Positions 1 to 7,300 of a stretch of DNA of 13,916 nucleotides are shown here, piece after piece; the stretch's first letter is position 1; every line of letters starts with the position of its first letter. A program made the position numbers and the translations under genes. Below the pieces are notes generated by a model. It was not told where the DNA came from. It worked only from the letters and a program-made list of their open reading frames with translations, and did no database searches. The DNA is from an uncultured Desulfovibrio sp. (GTDB lineage: Bacteria; Desulfobacterota; Desulfovibrionia; Desulfovibrionales; Desulfovibrionaceae), in assembly GCA_900550745.1 (NCBI GenBank), contig URTO01000013.1, positions 1 through 13,916 on the forward strand, written 5' to 3'.

Positions 1-464
1 GAAGAAAAAATGATTGTTGGAGATATGGAGAGAAAACATAACATAAACCTGTTTCTATTATCGGTATTGTTGCTGATCAGCAGATCAATGGGCGCGTCGA
101 GCTTGCGGGCGACGAGGTTGACCGCCGCATCCCCGCCCCAACTGTGCCCGATGAGGGCCACGGAATGGCCCTTGGAAGCGTAGAGGTTCACGATGCCGCG
201 CATCTTGCGGCTTTCGTAGTGTTCGCGGAACCAGACATCGTGTTGGGCGCGCAGATCGGCGGGATAGCGGGCACTGACGGCATAACTGTTTCTGAGGATC
301 TGATCGAGGAAGCCGCCGATGACCAGAACCAGAGGCCGCAGGGCCTGCGCGTCAAGGGCCGCCGCTTTTTCCATGAAAAGCTTTTCCTGCCGCCTGTCCC
401 GGACGGCGGACATGCCGCACAGCTCCAGAAGCCGTTTGGGGTTGCGTTGAAACGAGAAGTTCAT
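1..464 (-). CDS. Alpha/beta-hydrolase-like protein, 5' part, running off the left edge
   Basis: Reading the minus strand from the ATG at 464 gives an open frame of about 154 codons to the window edge with no stop. An AAGGAAGG ribosome site lies just upstream. Residues 46-51 (LVLVIGG) look like the first core strand and oxyanion region. Residues 103-111 (ALIGHSWGG) form a nucleophile elbow G-H-S-W-G-G with candidate catalytic Ser108. This motif is typical of alpha/beta-fold hydrolases and lipase-like proteins; the substrate is unknown. From about residue 131 (base ~72 leftwards) the DNA turns AT-rich, and the translation (SNNTDNRNRFMLCFLS...) no longer resembles the fold, where another strand and a catalytic acid would be expected. 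The gene may therefore be truncated by a rearrangement or insertion, or the first ~70 bases may be an assembly join. The fold is fairly sure; the exact function is not. Confidence 0.6.
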   Translation of the reverse strand, partial: MNFSFQRNPKRLLELCGMSAVRDRRQEKLFMEKAAALDAQALRPLVLVIGGFLDQILRNSYAVSARYPADLRAQHDVWFREHYESRKMRGIVNLYASKGHSVALIGHSWGGDAAVNLVARKLDAPIDLLISNNTDNRNRFMLCFLSISPTIIFS

Positions 465-617
465 CGGCCCTTCCTTTTGGGTTGAAATCGGGCGGGCGCG
501 CCGCCGGGCGTTTCCCGCGCGAAAAACCGGGGAGGAAACATTGCCGTTCAGCAACGCGCTCTAGGATGTCAAAGCCCCGCAGCCTTGGCAAGCGGGTGAG
601 AGCCCCCTTTTTCCCAA

Positions 618-750
618 GGCCGTACCACGGCAGGCGGCTGATGTTTTCTTTCTTGAAGTTCGAGAGGGATAACCGGCAATGCCTCCGTCATGGAACCCAC
701 CGGCGGAAAGCCGGGGAAAACCGCATGTTCCCCGTGTGGGGAGGAGCCTC
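618..750 (+). repeat. Leader-like dispersed repeat, copy A
   Basis: This is the most diverged of three copies in the window (others at 12341-12499 and, inverted, 13070-13228). Shared landmarks in order are GGCTGATGTTTT (GGTTGATGTTTT in copy B), TTGAAGTTC, GAGGGATAACC, a GCCTC block, GGAAAGCCGG, then the first hairpin repeat (TTCCCC...GGGGA). Copy A matches copies B and C clearly only in these blocks. Read outwards on the minus strand it leads to the start of the hydrolase gene at 464. It could be a CRISPR-type leader or the end of a mobile element; the sequence alone does not decide. Confidence 0.6.
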
Positions 751-1062
751 CAGAACGTATTGGTAGGCGCGAGCCCGGACAATCTTCCCCGTACTGTGAG
801 GAATTCTTGCTTCCCGGCGCGACATCCCCGCCTGGGACAATTAAAACCATTGGGTTCCGCTTGCCGACATGCAGGGCGAGCAATTTTCCCCGTACTGCGG
901 GGAAAACTCCACACATCGGCCACAAGTGCGGCATGACGGCAGCCTTCCCCGTACTGTGGAGGGGAAACCCTAGCTCAGGATTGCCGGAAGTGTAATCAAT
1001 GGCCTTCTCCGTGCTGTGGAGGGGGAAACGCTCCACAGCCTTATGGCAGGGCCTTCCCCAAT
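724..1062 (+). CRISPR. CRISPR-like degenerate hairpin array A
   Basis: Repeats share TTCCCCGTACTGTGG followed by GGGGAAAC. Their TTCCCC/TTCTCC starts fall at 728, 785, 886, 945 and 1005, with a half-repeat at 1054. Successive distances are 57, 101, 59, 60 and 49. The best unit is 29 bases long (942-970) and pairs TTCCCC with GGGGAA across a 10-base loop. The sequence between repeats is about 30-32 bases and differs each time. The 29+~32 layout and the GGGGAAAC end resemble type I-E CRISPR repeats, but the copies are far less uniform than in a live array and no cas genes are visible. Copy A of the leader-like repeat lies immediately before it. Alternatives are a decayed CRISPR array or a family of palindromic intergenic repeats. 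Confidence 0.4.
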
Positions 1063-1063
1063 G

Positions 1064-1097
1064 AAAAGCCCCTGTGCGATTTCCACACAGGGGCTTT
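1064..1097 (-). terminator. Likely rho-independent terminator of the dsr operon
   Basis: AAAGCCCCTGTG (1065-1076) pairs over 12 bases with CACAGGGGCTTT (1086-1097). In a minus-strand transcript the stem ends in GGGGCUUUU followed by CAUU, a reasonable U-tract. It lies about 80 bases past the dsrP stop. The stem is nearly symmetric, so some activity on the plus strand is possible. Confidence 0.7.
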
Positions 1098-1133
1098 GGA
1101 AAGGCCGCCTTCACCCCAAAACGGTGAGAGGCC

Positions 1134-1162
1134 GAGGGAACCCCTTGAGAAGGGGTTCCCTC
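1134..1162. terminator. Perfect 13-bp stem-loop just after dsrP
   Basis: GAGGGAACCCCTT (1134-1146) pairs with AAGGGGTTCCCTC (1150-1162) around a 3-base loop. It lies 13 bases beyond the dsrP stop codon. The minus-strand side lacks a proper U-tract. It may protect the 3' end of the mRNA, act together with the stem at 1064-1097, or stop plus-strand transcription (TCTTCTTT follows on that side). Confidence 0.6.
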
Positions 1163-1175
1163 TCTTCTTTAAGGC

Positions 1176-2354
1176 TTAATTGCCCTTCAACGCGAACGTC
1201 CCGTTTTCCTTCTTCACGTCAATGGCGATCTTCCAGAGTACGGAGACGATGATGCCTCCGAGGCCGTAGACGCCGAGGGCGATAAGGATTTCAGGAACCG
1301 TCGGGGTGTATTCGGTGACGGTTTCAAACATGTTGGGCACGAAGCCGCCGATGAGCAGGCCGAGGCTCTTGTCGATCCACGAGGCAATCACCAGCAGGAT
1401 AAGGGCCCAAGGAAGGATCTTTTCATTGTAGCGCAGTGCCGGGGGGATCAGCATGAGCAGGGACAGCGCGGCGAAGACCACCGCCGTCCACATCCAGCTG
1501 TTGATCCACGCCATATGTCCGTCATGCCCCACGAAGAGGTACAGGATGGAGTGCTGGTGTCCGGGGATGCCGCTGTAGAAAGCCGTGAAGATTTCCAGCA
1601 GGTAGAAGAACACGTTCACGCACATCGCATAAGTAATGATGGTGGACAGGGTCTTCATGGCTTCACGGCCGGGCTCGAAGCCGGTCACGCGGCGCACGAC
1701 CAGCAGGAGCAGCAGCAGGATGGCCGGGCCGGAGCAGAACGCGGAGGCGAGGAAGCGGGCGGCCATGATGGCGGTGAGCCAGTAGTGGCGGCCCGGAATG
1801 CCGGCGTACAGGAAACCGGTGACGGTGTGGATGGAGAAGGCCCAGATGATGGAGATGTAGATGAGGACCTTGATCCACTTCGGCGGAGCCACGTCGTTGC
1901 GGGCGGCTTCAAGGGTGACCCAGCCGATGACGATGTTCAGGATGAGATAGCCGAACAACACGGTCATATCCCAGAACATCACGGAGTTCGGCGTAGGATG
2001 CAGCATCACGTTGAGCATACGCTGCGGCTGCCCAAGGTCGACCACGATGAAGAGCATGCACATAATCACGGCGCCCACGGCCATGAATTCACCAAAGATG
2101 ATGATCCGCTTGAACTTCTCGTAATGGTGGAAGTAGGCGGGGAGCACGAGCATCACAGCGCCCGCGGCCACGCCGACAAAGTAGGTGAACTGGGCAATGT
2201 ACAGGCCCCAGGACACGTCGCGGCTCATGCCGGTGAGGGCAAGGCCGATGTTCGCCTGGAAGATGTACACAATGAAGCCGAGGCCGAAGATTGCGCCAAG
2301 GAAGCAGAGCCACAAGTAGAAGCGCGGCCGGCCTTTGAGAATCAGTTCGAGCAT
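1176..2354 (-). CDS. dsrP: DsrP, NrfD-type integral membrane subunit of DsrMKJOP
   Basis: The 392-residue protein is almost entirely hydrophobic, with about ten predicted membrane helices, starting MLELILKGRPRFYLWLCF. It resembles the NrfD/PsrC family of quinone-interacting membrane subunits. It carries no cofactor-binding cysteine motif, as expected for NrfD proteins, which exchange electrons between the quinone pool and a partner iron-sulfur subunit. Here the partner is DsrO, encoded immediately upstream. An AGGAGG ribosome site sits 5 bases before the ATG and only 9 bases separate it from dsrO. It is the last gene of the operon, followed by two stem-loops. Identification rests on hydropathy, length and operon position, all of which agree. 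Confidence 0.93.
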   Translation of the reverse strand: MLELILKGRPRFYLWLCFLGAIFGLGFIVYIFQANIGLALTGMSRDVSWGLYIAQFTYFVGVAAGAVMLVLPAYFHHYEKFKRIIIFGEFMAVGAVIMCMLFIVVDLGQPQRMLNVMLHPTPNSVMFWDMTVLFGYLILNIVIGWVTLEAARNDVAPPKWIKVLIYISIIWAFSIHTVTGFLYAGIPGRHYWLTAIMAARFLASAFCSGPAILLLLLLVVRRVTGFEPGREAMKTLSTIITYAMCVNVFFYLLEIFTAFYSGIPGHQHSILYLFVGHDGHMAWINSWMWTAVVFAALSLLMLIPPALRYNEKILPWALILLVIASWIDKSLGLLIGGFVPNMFETVTEYTPTVPEILIALGVYGLGGIIVSVLWKIAIDVKKENGTFALKGN

Positions 2355-2363
2355 GGCGGCCTC

Positions 2364-3161
2364 CTAGATGATGTAGTACACGCCGGGCTGGGTGCCCAGA
2401 GTGGGTTTGCGGCGGATGGTGAAGTTCTTCGACAGGGCCTGACGCACGGGCGAATCCGGATCGTTCAGGTCGCCGAAGATCATCGCGCCTTCGGAGGCTT
2501 CCACGCACGCGGGAAGCTTGCCCTGCGCTAGACGTTCGGTGCAGAACGTGCACTTCTCGACCACGCCGCGGGTACGCATGGGGAACTCTGGGTTCACGTC
2601 CTTCACATAGGGCTGCGGATCGCGGAAGTTGAAGCTGCGGGCACCGAACGGGCAGCCGGCCATGCAGAAACGGCAGCCGATGCAGCGGTGCGGATCCATG
2701 ACCACGATGCCGTCCTCACGCTTGAAGGTGGCGGCGGTGGGGCACACACGCACGCAGGGCGGGTTTTCACAGTGGTTGCACAGCAGGAGGAAATCGCCGT
2801 GCAGGAACTTTTCGGGCATGTAGGGGTTCACGTCGTCGGGGAAGACGTGGGCGTACTTGTCCGTCCAGAGCCATTTGATGTCCTGGTTGCCGGGGATGGT
2901 GGGCACGTTGTGGGCATGGTGGCACGCGTCGATCACGCGCTGGAAGTGTTCCGGCGAGGTGAACTTGCGGGTATCGATGACCATGGCCCAGCGTTTGGCG
3001 TGCAGGGCATCAGGTTCGTTGGTGTAGCTGCCCTTGGCGGGCGCGGTGCCCGCCGGGAGGGCGCTGGCCTTGCCCCCGGCTGCGAGGGTCAGGGCGGAAG
3101 CCGTGCCCAGCGCAAAGGCGGAGAGACCGGCTATCTTCAGAAAGTCTCTTCTGCTTTTCAT
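2364..3161 (-). CDS. dsrO: DsrO, periplasmic iron-sulfur subunit with Tat signal
   Basis: 265 residues. The start at 3161 is chosen because it overlaps the dsrJ stop (TAATG, sharing one base) and begins a twin-arginine signal, MKSRRDFLKIAG, followed by a hydrophobic stretch and an ALPAG-type cleavage region. An upstream in-frame ATG at 3296 lies inside dsrJ and is not credible. The mature protein is a NrfC/DmsB-type ferredoxin. Cysteines lie at 128, 131, 136 and 140, at 160, 163, 166 and 170, at 204, 207 and 219, and at Cys80. That makes exactly twelve, enough for three [4Fe-4S] clusters. The first canonical motif is reduced to Cys80 and the last cysteine of the fourth motif is Ser223, so one of the four usual clusters is absent. 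It should pass electrons between DsrP and the DsrJ haems in the periplasm. Confidence 0.93.
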   Translation of the reverse strand: MKSRRDFLKIAGLSAFALGTASALTLAAGGKASALPAGTAPAKGSYTNEPDALHAKRWAMVIDTRKFTSPEHFQRVIDACHHAHNVPTIPGNQDIKWLWTDKYAHVFPDDVNPYMPEKFLHGDFLLLCNHCENPPCVRVCPTAATFKREDGIVVMDPHRCIGCRFCMAGCPFGARSFNFRDPQPYVKDVNPEFPMRTRGVVEKCTFCTERLAQGKLPACVEASEGAMIFGDLNDPDSPVRQALSKNFTIRRKPTLGTQPGVYYII

Positions 3162-3547
3162 TAGTTGTTCCCTCTCGGCTCGACGTGGCAGGTCCAGCAA
3201 TACGGATCGACGTTGTTGCTGTTGTGGCACTTGTCGCAGAAGTCGGCCTTGTTCGTATGGCAGGCCATGCACGTATCCTGAAGGCTGATGACCCACTTGC
3301 GGCCATCGGTGGCGACGTATTCGCGCTTGCCTTCACGGATGGCTTCATCACGCCAGGTGTTCAGCAGGGCCATGTGTTCGGCACGCATCCATTCCTTGGA
3401 CTCGATGCACTTGTCCTTGCCTTCGCCCGTGGGCAGGGCGACTTCGGGGTAGACGTAGGTCTTGCCGCCGAGGTTCAGCCAGAAGGGCGAGGTGAACGCC
3501 GCTACGGCGATCAGGACGCCGGGGATGATGTATTTGGCATTATACAT
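3161..3547 (-). CDS. dsrJ: DsrJ, membrane-anchored triheme cytochrome c
   Basis: 128 residues. An uncleaved signal/anchor helix spans about residues 7-25. Three CxxCH haem-binding motifs follow: CMACH at 93-97, CDKCH at 104-108 and CWTCH at 117-121. Cys47 in the DKCIES segment is a candidate for the unusual His/Cys haem ligation described for DsrJ. The protein faces the periplasm and is thought to take part in electron or sulfur chemistry with DsrO and DsrM. It starts 3 bases after the dsrK stop and its own stop overlaps the dsrO start, so translation is probably coupled. Length and motif number match the family. Confidence 0.95.
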   Translation of the reverse strand: MYNAKYIIPGVLIAVAAFTSPFWLNLGGKTYVYPEVALPTGEGKDKCIESKEWMRAEHMALLNTWRDEAIREGKREYVATDGRKWVISLQDTCMACHTNKADFCDKCHNSNNVDPYCWTCHVEPRGNN

Positions 3548-3550
3548 GGT

Positions 3551-5215
3551 TTAGTTGTCCTCCTCGGCAGAAGCGGCGAGCTCTTCAACGGCCTCTTCCT
3601 CCGGCTCGGGGTCGGGGCATTCGAGGTCTTCCTGACGCAGGTTCATGGTGCGGGGCTGTTCGCCCTTCATGACCAGCGCGTTGGCGACCAGCTCGTGCAG
3701 GCCGCTGACGGTGACGCCGGGCGCCCAGTAGTTGGCGAGAGGCGGCAGCGCGGCGCGGTCGATGGCGCAGATGCAGGACATCCAGTTGACGCCGTTCTTT
3801 TCCTGCACGTAGCGGAGGGCGTTCCCGCGGGGGAAGCCGGCGCGCAGGCGCAGTTCCATGATTTCCTCGGTGTTGAGGCCGGAACCGGAACCGCAGCAGA
3901 AGGTTTCTTCCCGGATGGTGTGCGGGGGCATTTCCACGAATTCGGGGCAGACGGCGCGCAGGACGGCGCGGGGCTCTTCGAGCATGCCCATGGCGCGGGC
4001 CGGGTTGCAGGAGTCGTGGAAGGTGGTGATGATGCCGGTGTTGCGTTCGGGGCGGAGATTCAGCTTGTTGTGGTGAATCAGGTCGGCCGTGAACTCGGCG
4101 ATGTGCACCATCTTGGTGGCGCGGGCGTTTTCAAAGCGCGTGCCGGTGATGGGGGAGGTGGGGACGTCCACCATGCCTTCGGGCGCGGGGCCGTTGTAGG
4201 TCGCCATGTACTGGTTGATGACGCGCCACATATGGCCGCATTCGCCGCCGAGGATCCATTTGGAGCCGAGGCGTTTGGCTTCCGCGTACATCTTGGCGTT
4301 CAGCTTCTTCGCCATGTCGAAGGACACGAAGGAGCCGAAGTTGCCGCCTTCGGAAGCGTAGGTGGACAGGGTGTAGTCCAGCCCAAGCTCGTGGAACAGC
4401 ATCAGGTAGCCCATGAAGGTGTAGATGCCGGGTTCCGCGAACACGTCGCCGGAAGGCGCGATGAAGAGGATCTCGTGGCCCTTCTCGTTGAACGGCGGAT
4501 CGATATGGATGCCGGTGATGGTTTCGATATCTTCGCAGAGGAATTCAACGATTTCCTTGAAGGCGTGGGGCTGGATGCCGAGGTGGTTGCCGGTGCGGTT
4601 ACAGTTGGACACCGGTTCCATGATCCAGTTGATGCCGAGGCCGAGCTCATGGAGCAGTTCGCGGACGATGGCCGTGATTTCGGCGGTATCGATGCCGTAG
4701 GGGCAGAACAGCGAGCAGCGGCGGCATTCGGTGCACTGGTAGAAGTAGGTGAACCATTCCTTGATGACGTCGGTGGTCAGCTTGCGGGCGCCCGCAACCT
4801 TGCCGAGGAGACGCCCGGCGGTGGTGAAGTCGCGGCGGTACACGGAACGGAGCAGTTCCGCGCGCAGCACCGGCATGTTCTTCGGATCGTTGGTGCCGAG
4901 GAAGAAGTGGCATTTGTCGGCGCAGGCGCCGCAGCGCACGCAGGTATCCATGAAGATCTTGAGGGAACGGTGCTTGGCAAGGCGTTCCTTCAGGGCCTTA
5001 TAGATGATTTCTTCCCAGTTTTCGGGCAGGTTCCAATCCTCATCCTCAGGCTGCCACGCATGCGGGTGAGGCATGTGGAGCCCTTCCATAATCTCCACCT
5101 TGGCGGGATAGGCGTACATACCGGGCTTGATTTCGGTCTTGACGTCCATCCAGCTCTTGTCGGGGAAACTCGCGCGGGAGGCGATCATTTCTTCCGGTTT
5201 TGGCATTTTGGCCAT
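3551..5215 (-). CDS. dsrK: DsrK, HdrD-like catalytic iron-sulfur subunit
   Basis: 554 residues, cytoplasmic, related to heterodisulfide reductase HdrD. Two ferredoxin motifs are seen: Cys92/95/98/102 (CVRCGACADKC) and Cys161/164/167/171 (CTECRRCSLFC). The C-terminal half carries the CCG-type region thought to bind the special catalytic cluster: Cys326 (GGECGH), Cys403 (HDSCNPA), Cys440-Cys441-Gly442 (FCCGSG) and Cys481/Cys483 (SCICA). DsrK is the proposed site where DsrC trisulfide or disulfide is reduced in sulfite reducers. An AAGGAG ribosome site precedes the ATG, with 12 bases after dsrM. The acidic C-terminal tail (PEPEEEAVEELAASAEEDN) has no clear function. Confidence 0.96.
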   Translation of the reverse strand: MAKMPKPEEMIASRASFPDKSWMDVKTEIKPGMYAYPAKVEIMEGLHMPHPHAWQPEDEDWNLPENWEEIIYKALKERLAKHRSLKIFMDTCVRCGACADKCHFFLGTNDPKNMPVLRAELLRSVYRRDFTTAGRLLGKVAGARKLTTDVIKEWFTYFYQCTECRRCSLFCPYGIDTAEITAIVRELLHELGLGINWIMEPVSNCNRTGNHLGIQPHAFKEIVEFLCEDIETITGIHIDPPFNEKGHEILFIAPSGDVFAEPGIYTFMGYLMLFHELGLDYTLSTYASEGGNFGSFVSFDMAKKLNAKMYAEAKRLGSKWILGGECGHMWRVINQYMATYNGPAPEGMVDVPTSPITGTRFENARATKMVHIAEFTADLIHHNKLNLRPERNTGIITTFHDSCNPARAMGMLEEPRAVLRAVCPEFVEMPPHTIREETFCCGSGSGLNTEEIMELRLRAGFPRGNALRYVQEKNGVNWMSCICAIDRAALPPLANYWAPGVTVSGLHELVANALVMKGEQPRTMNLRQEDLECPDPEPEEEAVEELAASAEEDN

Positions 5216-5227
5216 TAGGGAAACTCC

Positions 5228-6259
5228 TTACTTGGACGGGGCCGGGGCCGCGGGTTCAACGTCTTCGGGCTGCTTTTCCAGGGGCAGGCCAGCCTCAGCC
5301 ATCAGGTCACGGAAGTCGTCCTCATATTCCGCATAGGTGCGGTAAGGGGCGTCCGGGTTGTTCCACGGGTTGACGTGACGGACTTCACGCGTGTTGCAGC
5401 GCATGTTGCGGGTGGGGGACAGGAAAATGCCGCCCATGTGCATCAGCTTGCTGAAGGGGAAGTAGATGAGCAGCACGCTGACGAGCGCGACGTGGGTGAA
5501 GAACAGGGGGTTCAGGCCCTCGGCGGACTGCGGCGTGAAGTGCAGGATGCCCATGATGAACACCTTGGCCTGCGCGATGTCGACCTTGTCGAAGTAGCGC
5601 ATACAGATGCCGGTGCCGATGATGCCCATGATGAGGAACAGCGGGAAATAGTCGTTGGCGAGGGAGATGTAGCGCACCTTCGGGTTCACCAGGCGGCGGC
5701 CGAAGAGGAACAGCACGGCCACCACGATGAGCATGTCGGTCATGAACAGGCGCGGCACGCCCATCTGCATGATGCCGTCAACGAATTCGAGCCAGGTGAG
5801 GCAGACCGGGACGGGTTCGATGAAGAACCGGAAGTGCCGGATGAAGATGACCAGGAAACAGTAGTGGAAGATCAGCGCGAAGACCCACAGCCATTTGGAG
5901 GAGAAATAGGTAGCGCGCGGCCCCACGGGGCTGACTTCCGCAGAGGTGTTGCGGAACAGCGAACGGAACAGCAGCACCTCAAGGATCATGCGGCCTACGA
6001 CAGCGGCGTTGCTCATGGGCGTGTCGAGGCGGTTCGGCTTGATCCAGTCCAAAGAACGCTCTTGACCACCCGTAGTGGGGATGGCGAAGGGCACGGGCGA
6101 TTTCGCCCACCAGCAGGTGATGCGCCAGATGATCCCGCAGACGAAGACGACCGCGGCCAACAGAGGCAGCGCCACACCCAGCAGAGACTGGAATCCGGCG
6201 ACCGCCCCCGACCAGGCGATGGCTCCGATGAGCAGGACTGCCACGAGTGAAACTATCAT
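5228..6259 (-). CDS. dsrM: DsrM, NarI-like cytochrome b membrane subunit
   Basis: 343 residues with about six membrane helices (roughly 4-24, 27-46, 122-142, 172-187, 205-221, 253-272). Histidines in or beside the helices (His132, His142, His240, His256, His274) are candidate haem b ligands, as in NarI-type quinol oxidases. It should exchange electrons with menaquinone and pass them to DsrK, whose gene follows after 12 bases. GAGGTAGGGA before the ATG at 6259 serves as ribosome site. An 89-base gap separates it from the RsbRD_N-like gene upstream. The gap contains no strong terminator that I can see, so co-transcription is possible. Confidence 0.95.
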   Translation of the reverse strand: MIVSLVAVLLIGAIAWSGAVAGFQSLLGVALPLLAAVVFVCGIIWRITCWWAKSPVPFAIPTTGGQERSLDWIKPNRLDTPMSNAAVVGRMILEVLLFRSLFRNTSAEVSPVGPRATYFSSKWLWVFALIFHYCFLVIFIRHFRFFIEPVPVCLTWLEFVDGIMQMGVPRLFMTDMLIVVAVLFLFGRRLVNPKVRYISLANDYFPLFLIMGIIGTGICMRYFDKVDIAQAKVFIMGILHFTPQSAEGLNPLFFTHVALVSVLLIYFPFSKLMHMGGIFLSPTRNMRCNTREVRHVNPWNNPDAPYRTYAEYEDDFRDLMAEAGLPLEKQPEDVEPAAPAPSK

Positions 6260-6348
6260 TCCCTACCTCACTCCAGGCTTAAAGTTTGACATATCCAAAT
6301 CCGTAACCACAATAAAAAGGATTCCGAAAGGGAAACAGGAAGCAGGGC

Positions 6349-6876
6349 CTATTCCCCGCCCTGATTTTCCGCCATGCCATGTCTGGCCGCCCAGCGCCTG
6401 ATCTGAGACGCCTCCCTGCGCTGTTGGGCCACACGCTCGGCGTAGACCTGCTCCCGATCCGCAAGGTACAGGTTGAAGGCCATGAGGCAGAGCGTGTCCA
6501 AACGATCCCCCATGTCCAGGAACCCCTGGACATCCCCTGCGGCCAGCATGTCCGCAAGGAGCAGTTCGCGAAGCACGGGCTTATACAGGTACAGCACGCC
6601 GACGGCCTGTTCGGGCTTGAGATCCTGCACCGCGCGGATGCGGATCAGTTCCGCTACGGCGGCGTGCACCTTGTCCAAGTCGACATCCCGGCCCGTGACG
6701 GCATCGTAGATCTGTTCCCCGGCGGCGCGGGTGGCGTGGCCGACGGGATTGGCGAACCGATCGCGCTGCGTCCGAATGAAACCGGTGGTCTCAAAAGGAT
6801 ACGTGGCGAACACGGCTTCAGTCCATTTTTGGATAGCCGCGTCGCGCCGAGCCGAGATGATGTCTTCAGTGCTCAT
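6349..6876 (-). CDS. RsbRD_N-domain protein upstream of dsrM
   Basis: 175 residues, soluble and mostly helical, starting MSTEDIISARRDAAIQKW. The pattern (IQKW...YPFET, then RFANPVGHATR, then LIRIRAVQDLKPEQAVGVLY) matches my recollection of the RsbRD N-terminal domain, a globin-like helical sensor fold related to stressosome RsbR proteins. No STAS domain follows, so it is a stand-alone sensor-type domain. I recall that sulfate reducers often carry such a gene just before dsrMKJOP. A regulatory or assembly role for the Dsr complex is inference from position only. The ribosome site before the ATG at 6876 is weak (GTGAG), suggesting low translation. An ORF-internal alternative start was not favoured because the conserved N-terminus begins here. 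Confidence 0.75.
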   Translation of the reverse strand: MSTEDIISARRDAAIQKWTEAVFATYPFETTGFIRTQRDRFANPVGHATRAAGEQIYDAVTGRDVDLDKVHAAVAELIRIRAVQDLKPEQAVGVLYLYKPVLRELLLADMLAAGDVQGFLDMGDRLDTLCLMAFNLYLADREQVYAERVAQQRREASQIRRWAARHGMAENQGGE

Positions 6877-7065
6877 GCTTGCTCACATCAAGGTTAAGAA
6901 GGGGATTTGGTTCTCCTGCGCCGCACGATCAAAACAAAAGCGTCCGCCCCGAAAGGTTGCGGCCCGCCTGTTCCGTCGAGTGCCTCCGAACCTGAAAATC
7001 ATACGCCGTCTGCACCCTTACGCGATTTTGGCGAATTTCACAAGACCGGCTTGAGAGGGGAGTGT

Positions 7066-7093
7066 TTGGCTGTTCAGACAAACAGCGTATAAT
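7066..7093 (+). promoter_or_regulatory. Predicted sigma70-type promoter on the plus strand
   Basis: TTGGCT (7066-7071), 16 bases, then a perfect TATAAT (7088-7093). No plus-strand protein gene follows, so it may drive an untranslated RNA ending at the terminator near 7300. Confidence 0.45.
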
Positions 7094-7099
7094 CTTCTG

Positions 7100-7300
7100 G
7101 AACTAAATAAAATAATATTTTTAGCGCGATTATTTGCCGCGTCCGGCTTCACCATGTCCGATGGGGCATCCAGCCCCGCCGGGCAAGCCTGTTTGCCGGA
7201 GGGCGGCGGGGGATGCACGGCCCTCACTCGTCCCTTTCAGGGCAGCAAAGGGGGCAGGCCCGGCTACGGCATTGTCCGCCGCAGCCGGGCCTGCTTTTAT
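7100..7300 (+). ncRNA. Candidate intergenic small RNA, about 200 nt
   Basis: The stretch is bounded by the TATAAT promoter at 7088-7093 and a rho-independent terminator ending at TTTTAT 7295-7300. It is opposite in strand to both flanking genes. It contains a second GC-rich inverted region around 7172-7210 that could fold. No known RNA family is recognised. The case rests only on promoter plus terminator without an ORF. Confidence 0.3.
7254..7300 (+). terminator. Strong rho-independent terminator, plus strand
   Basis: GCAGGCCCGGCT (7254-7265) pairs perfectly with AGCCGGGCCTGC (7283-7294). After an A/C mismatch the stem continues with CGGC/GCCG around a 7-base loop. TTTTAT follows directly on the plus strand. 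On the minus strand it could also slow transcription leaving the activase gene, but the U-tract is poor there. Confidence 0.65.

Noticed and set aside
509..540. CGTTTCCC...GGGGAGGAAAC as a further repeat unit of array A
   Set aside because: It has a GGAAAC end but no GTACTGTGG core, is on the wrong side of the leader-like repeat, and is out of spacing.
567..572. TTGACA on the minus strand as -35 of the hydrolase promoter
   Set aside because: No acceptable -10 hexamer occurs at 15-19 bases spacing.
810..840. TTCCCGGC...CCTGGGA as the missing repeat in the 101-base gap of array A
   Set aside because: Its position (25 bases after the previous unit) does not fit the period and its core is not conserved.
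569..1114. 181-codon minus-strand frame with a recurring FPLHSTGKA-like peptide every 20 residues
   Set aside because: The peptide repetition is just the translated 60-base DNA repeat of array A; there is no ribosome site and it runs through the terminator region.
1515..2531. 338-codon open frame on the plus strand, His/Glu/Gly-rich
   Set aside because: It is antisense to dsrP and dsrO, with no ribosome site and no recognisable motif.
3162..3296. Upstream start for dsrO at 3296
   Set aside because: It lies within dsrJ out of frame. The Tat signal MKSRRDFLK at 3161, directly coupled to the dsrJ stop, is the natural start.
3185..5218. 677-codon open frame on the plus strand
   Set aside because: It is the antisense of dsrK and dsrJ, whose iron-sulfur and haem motifs are unambiguous.
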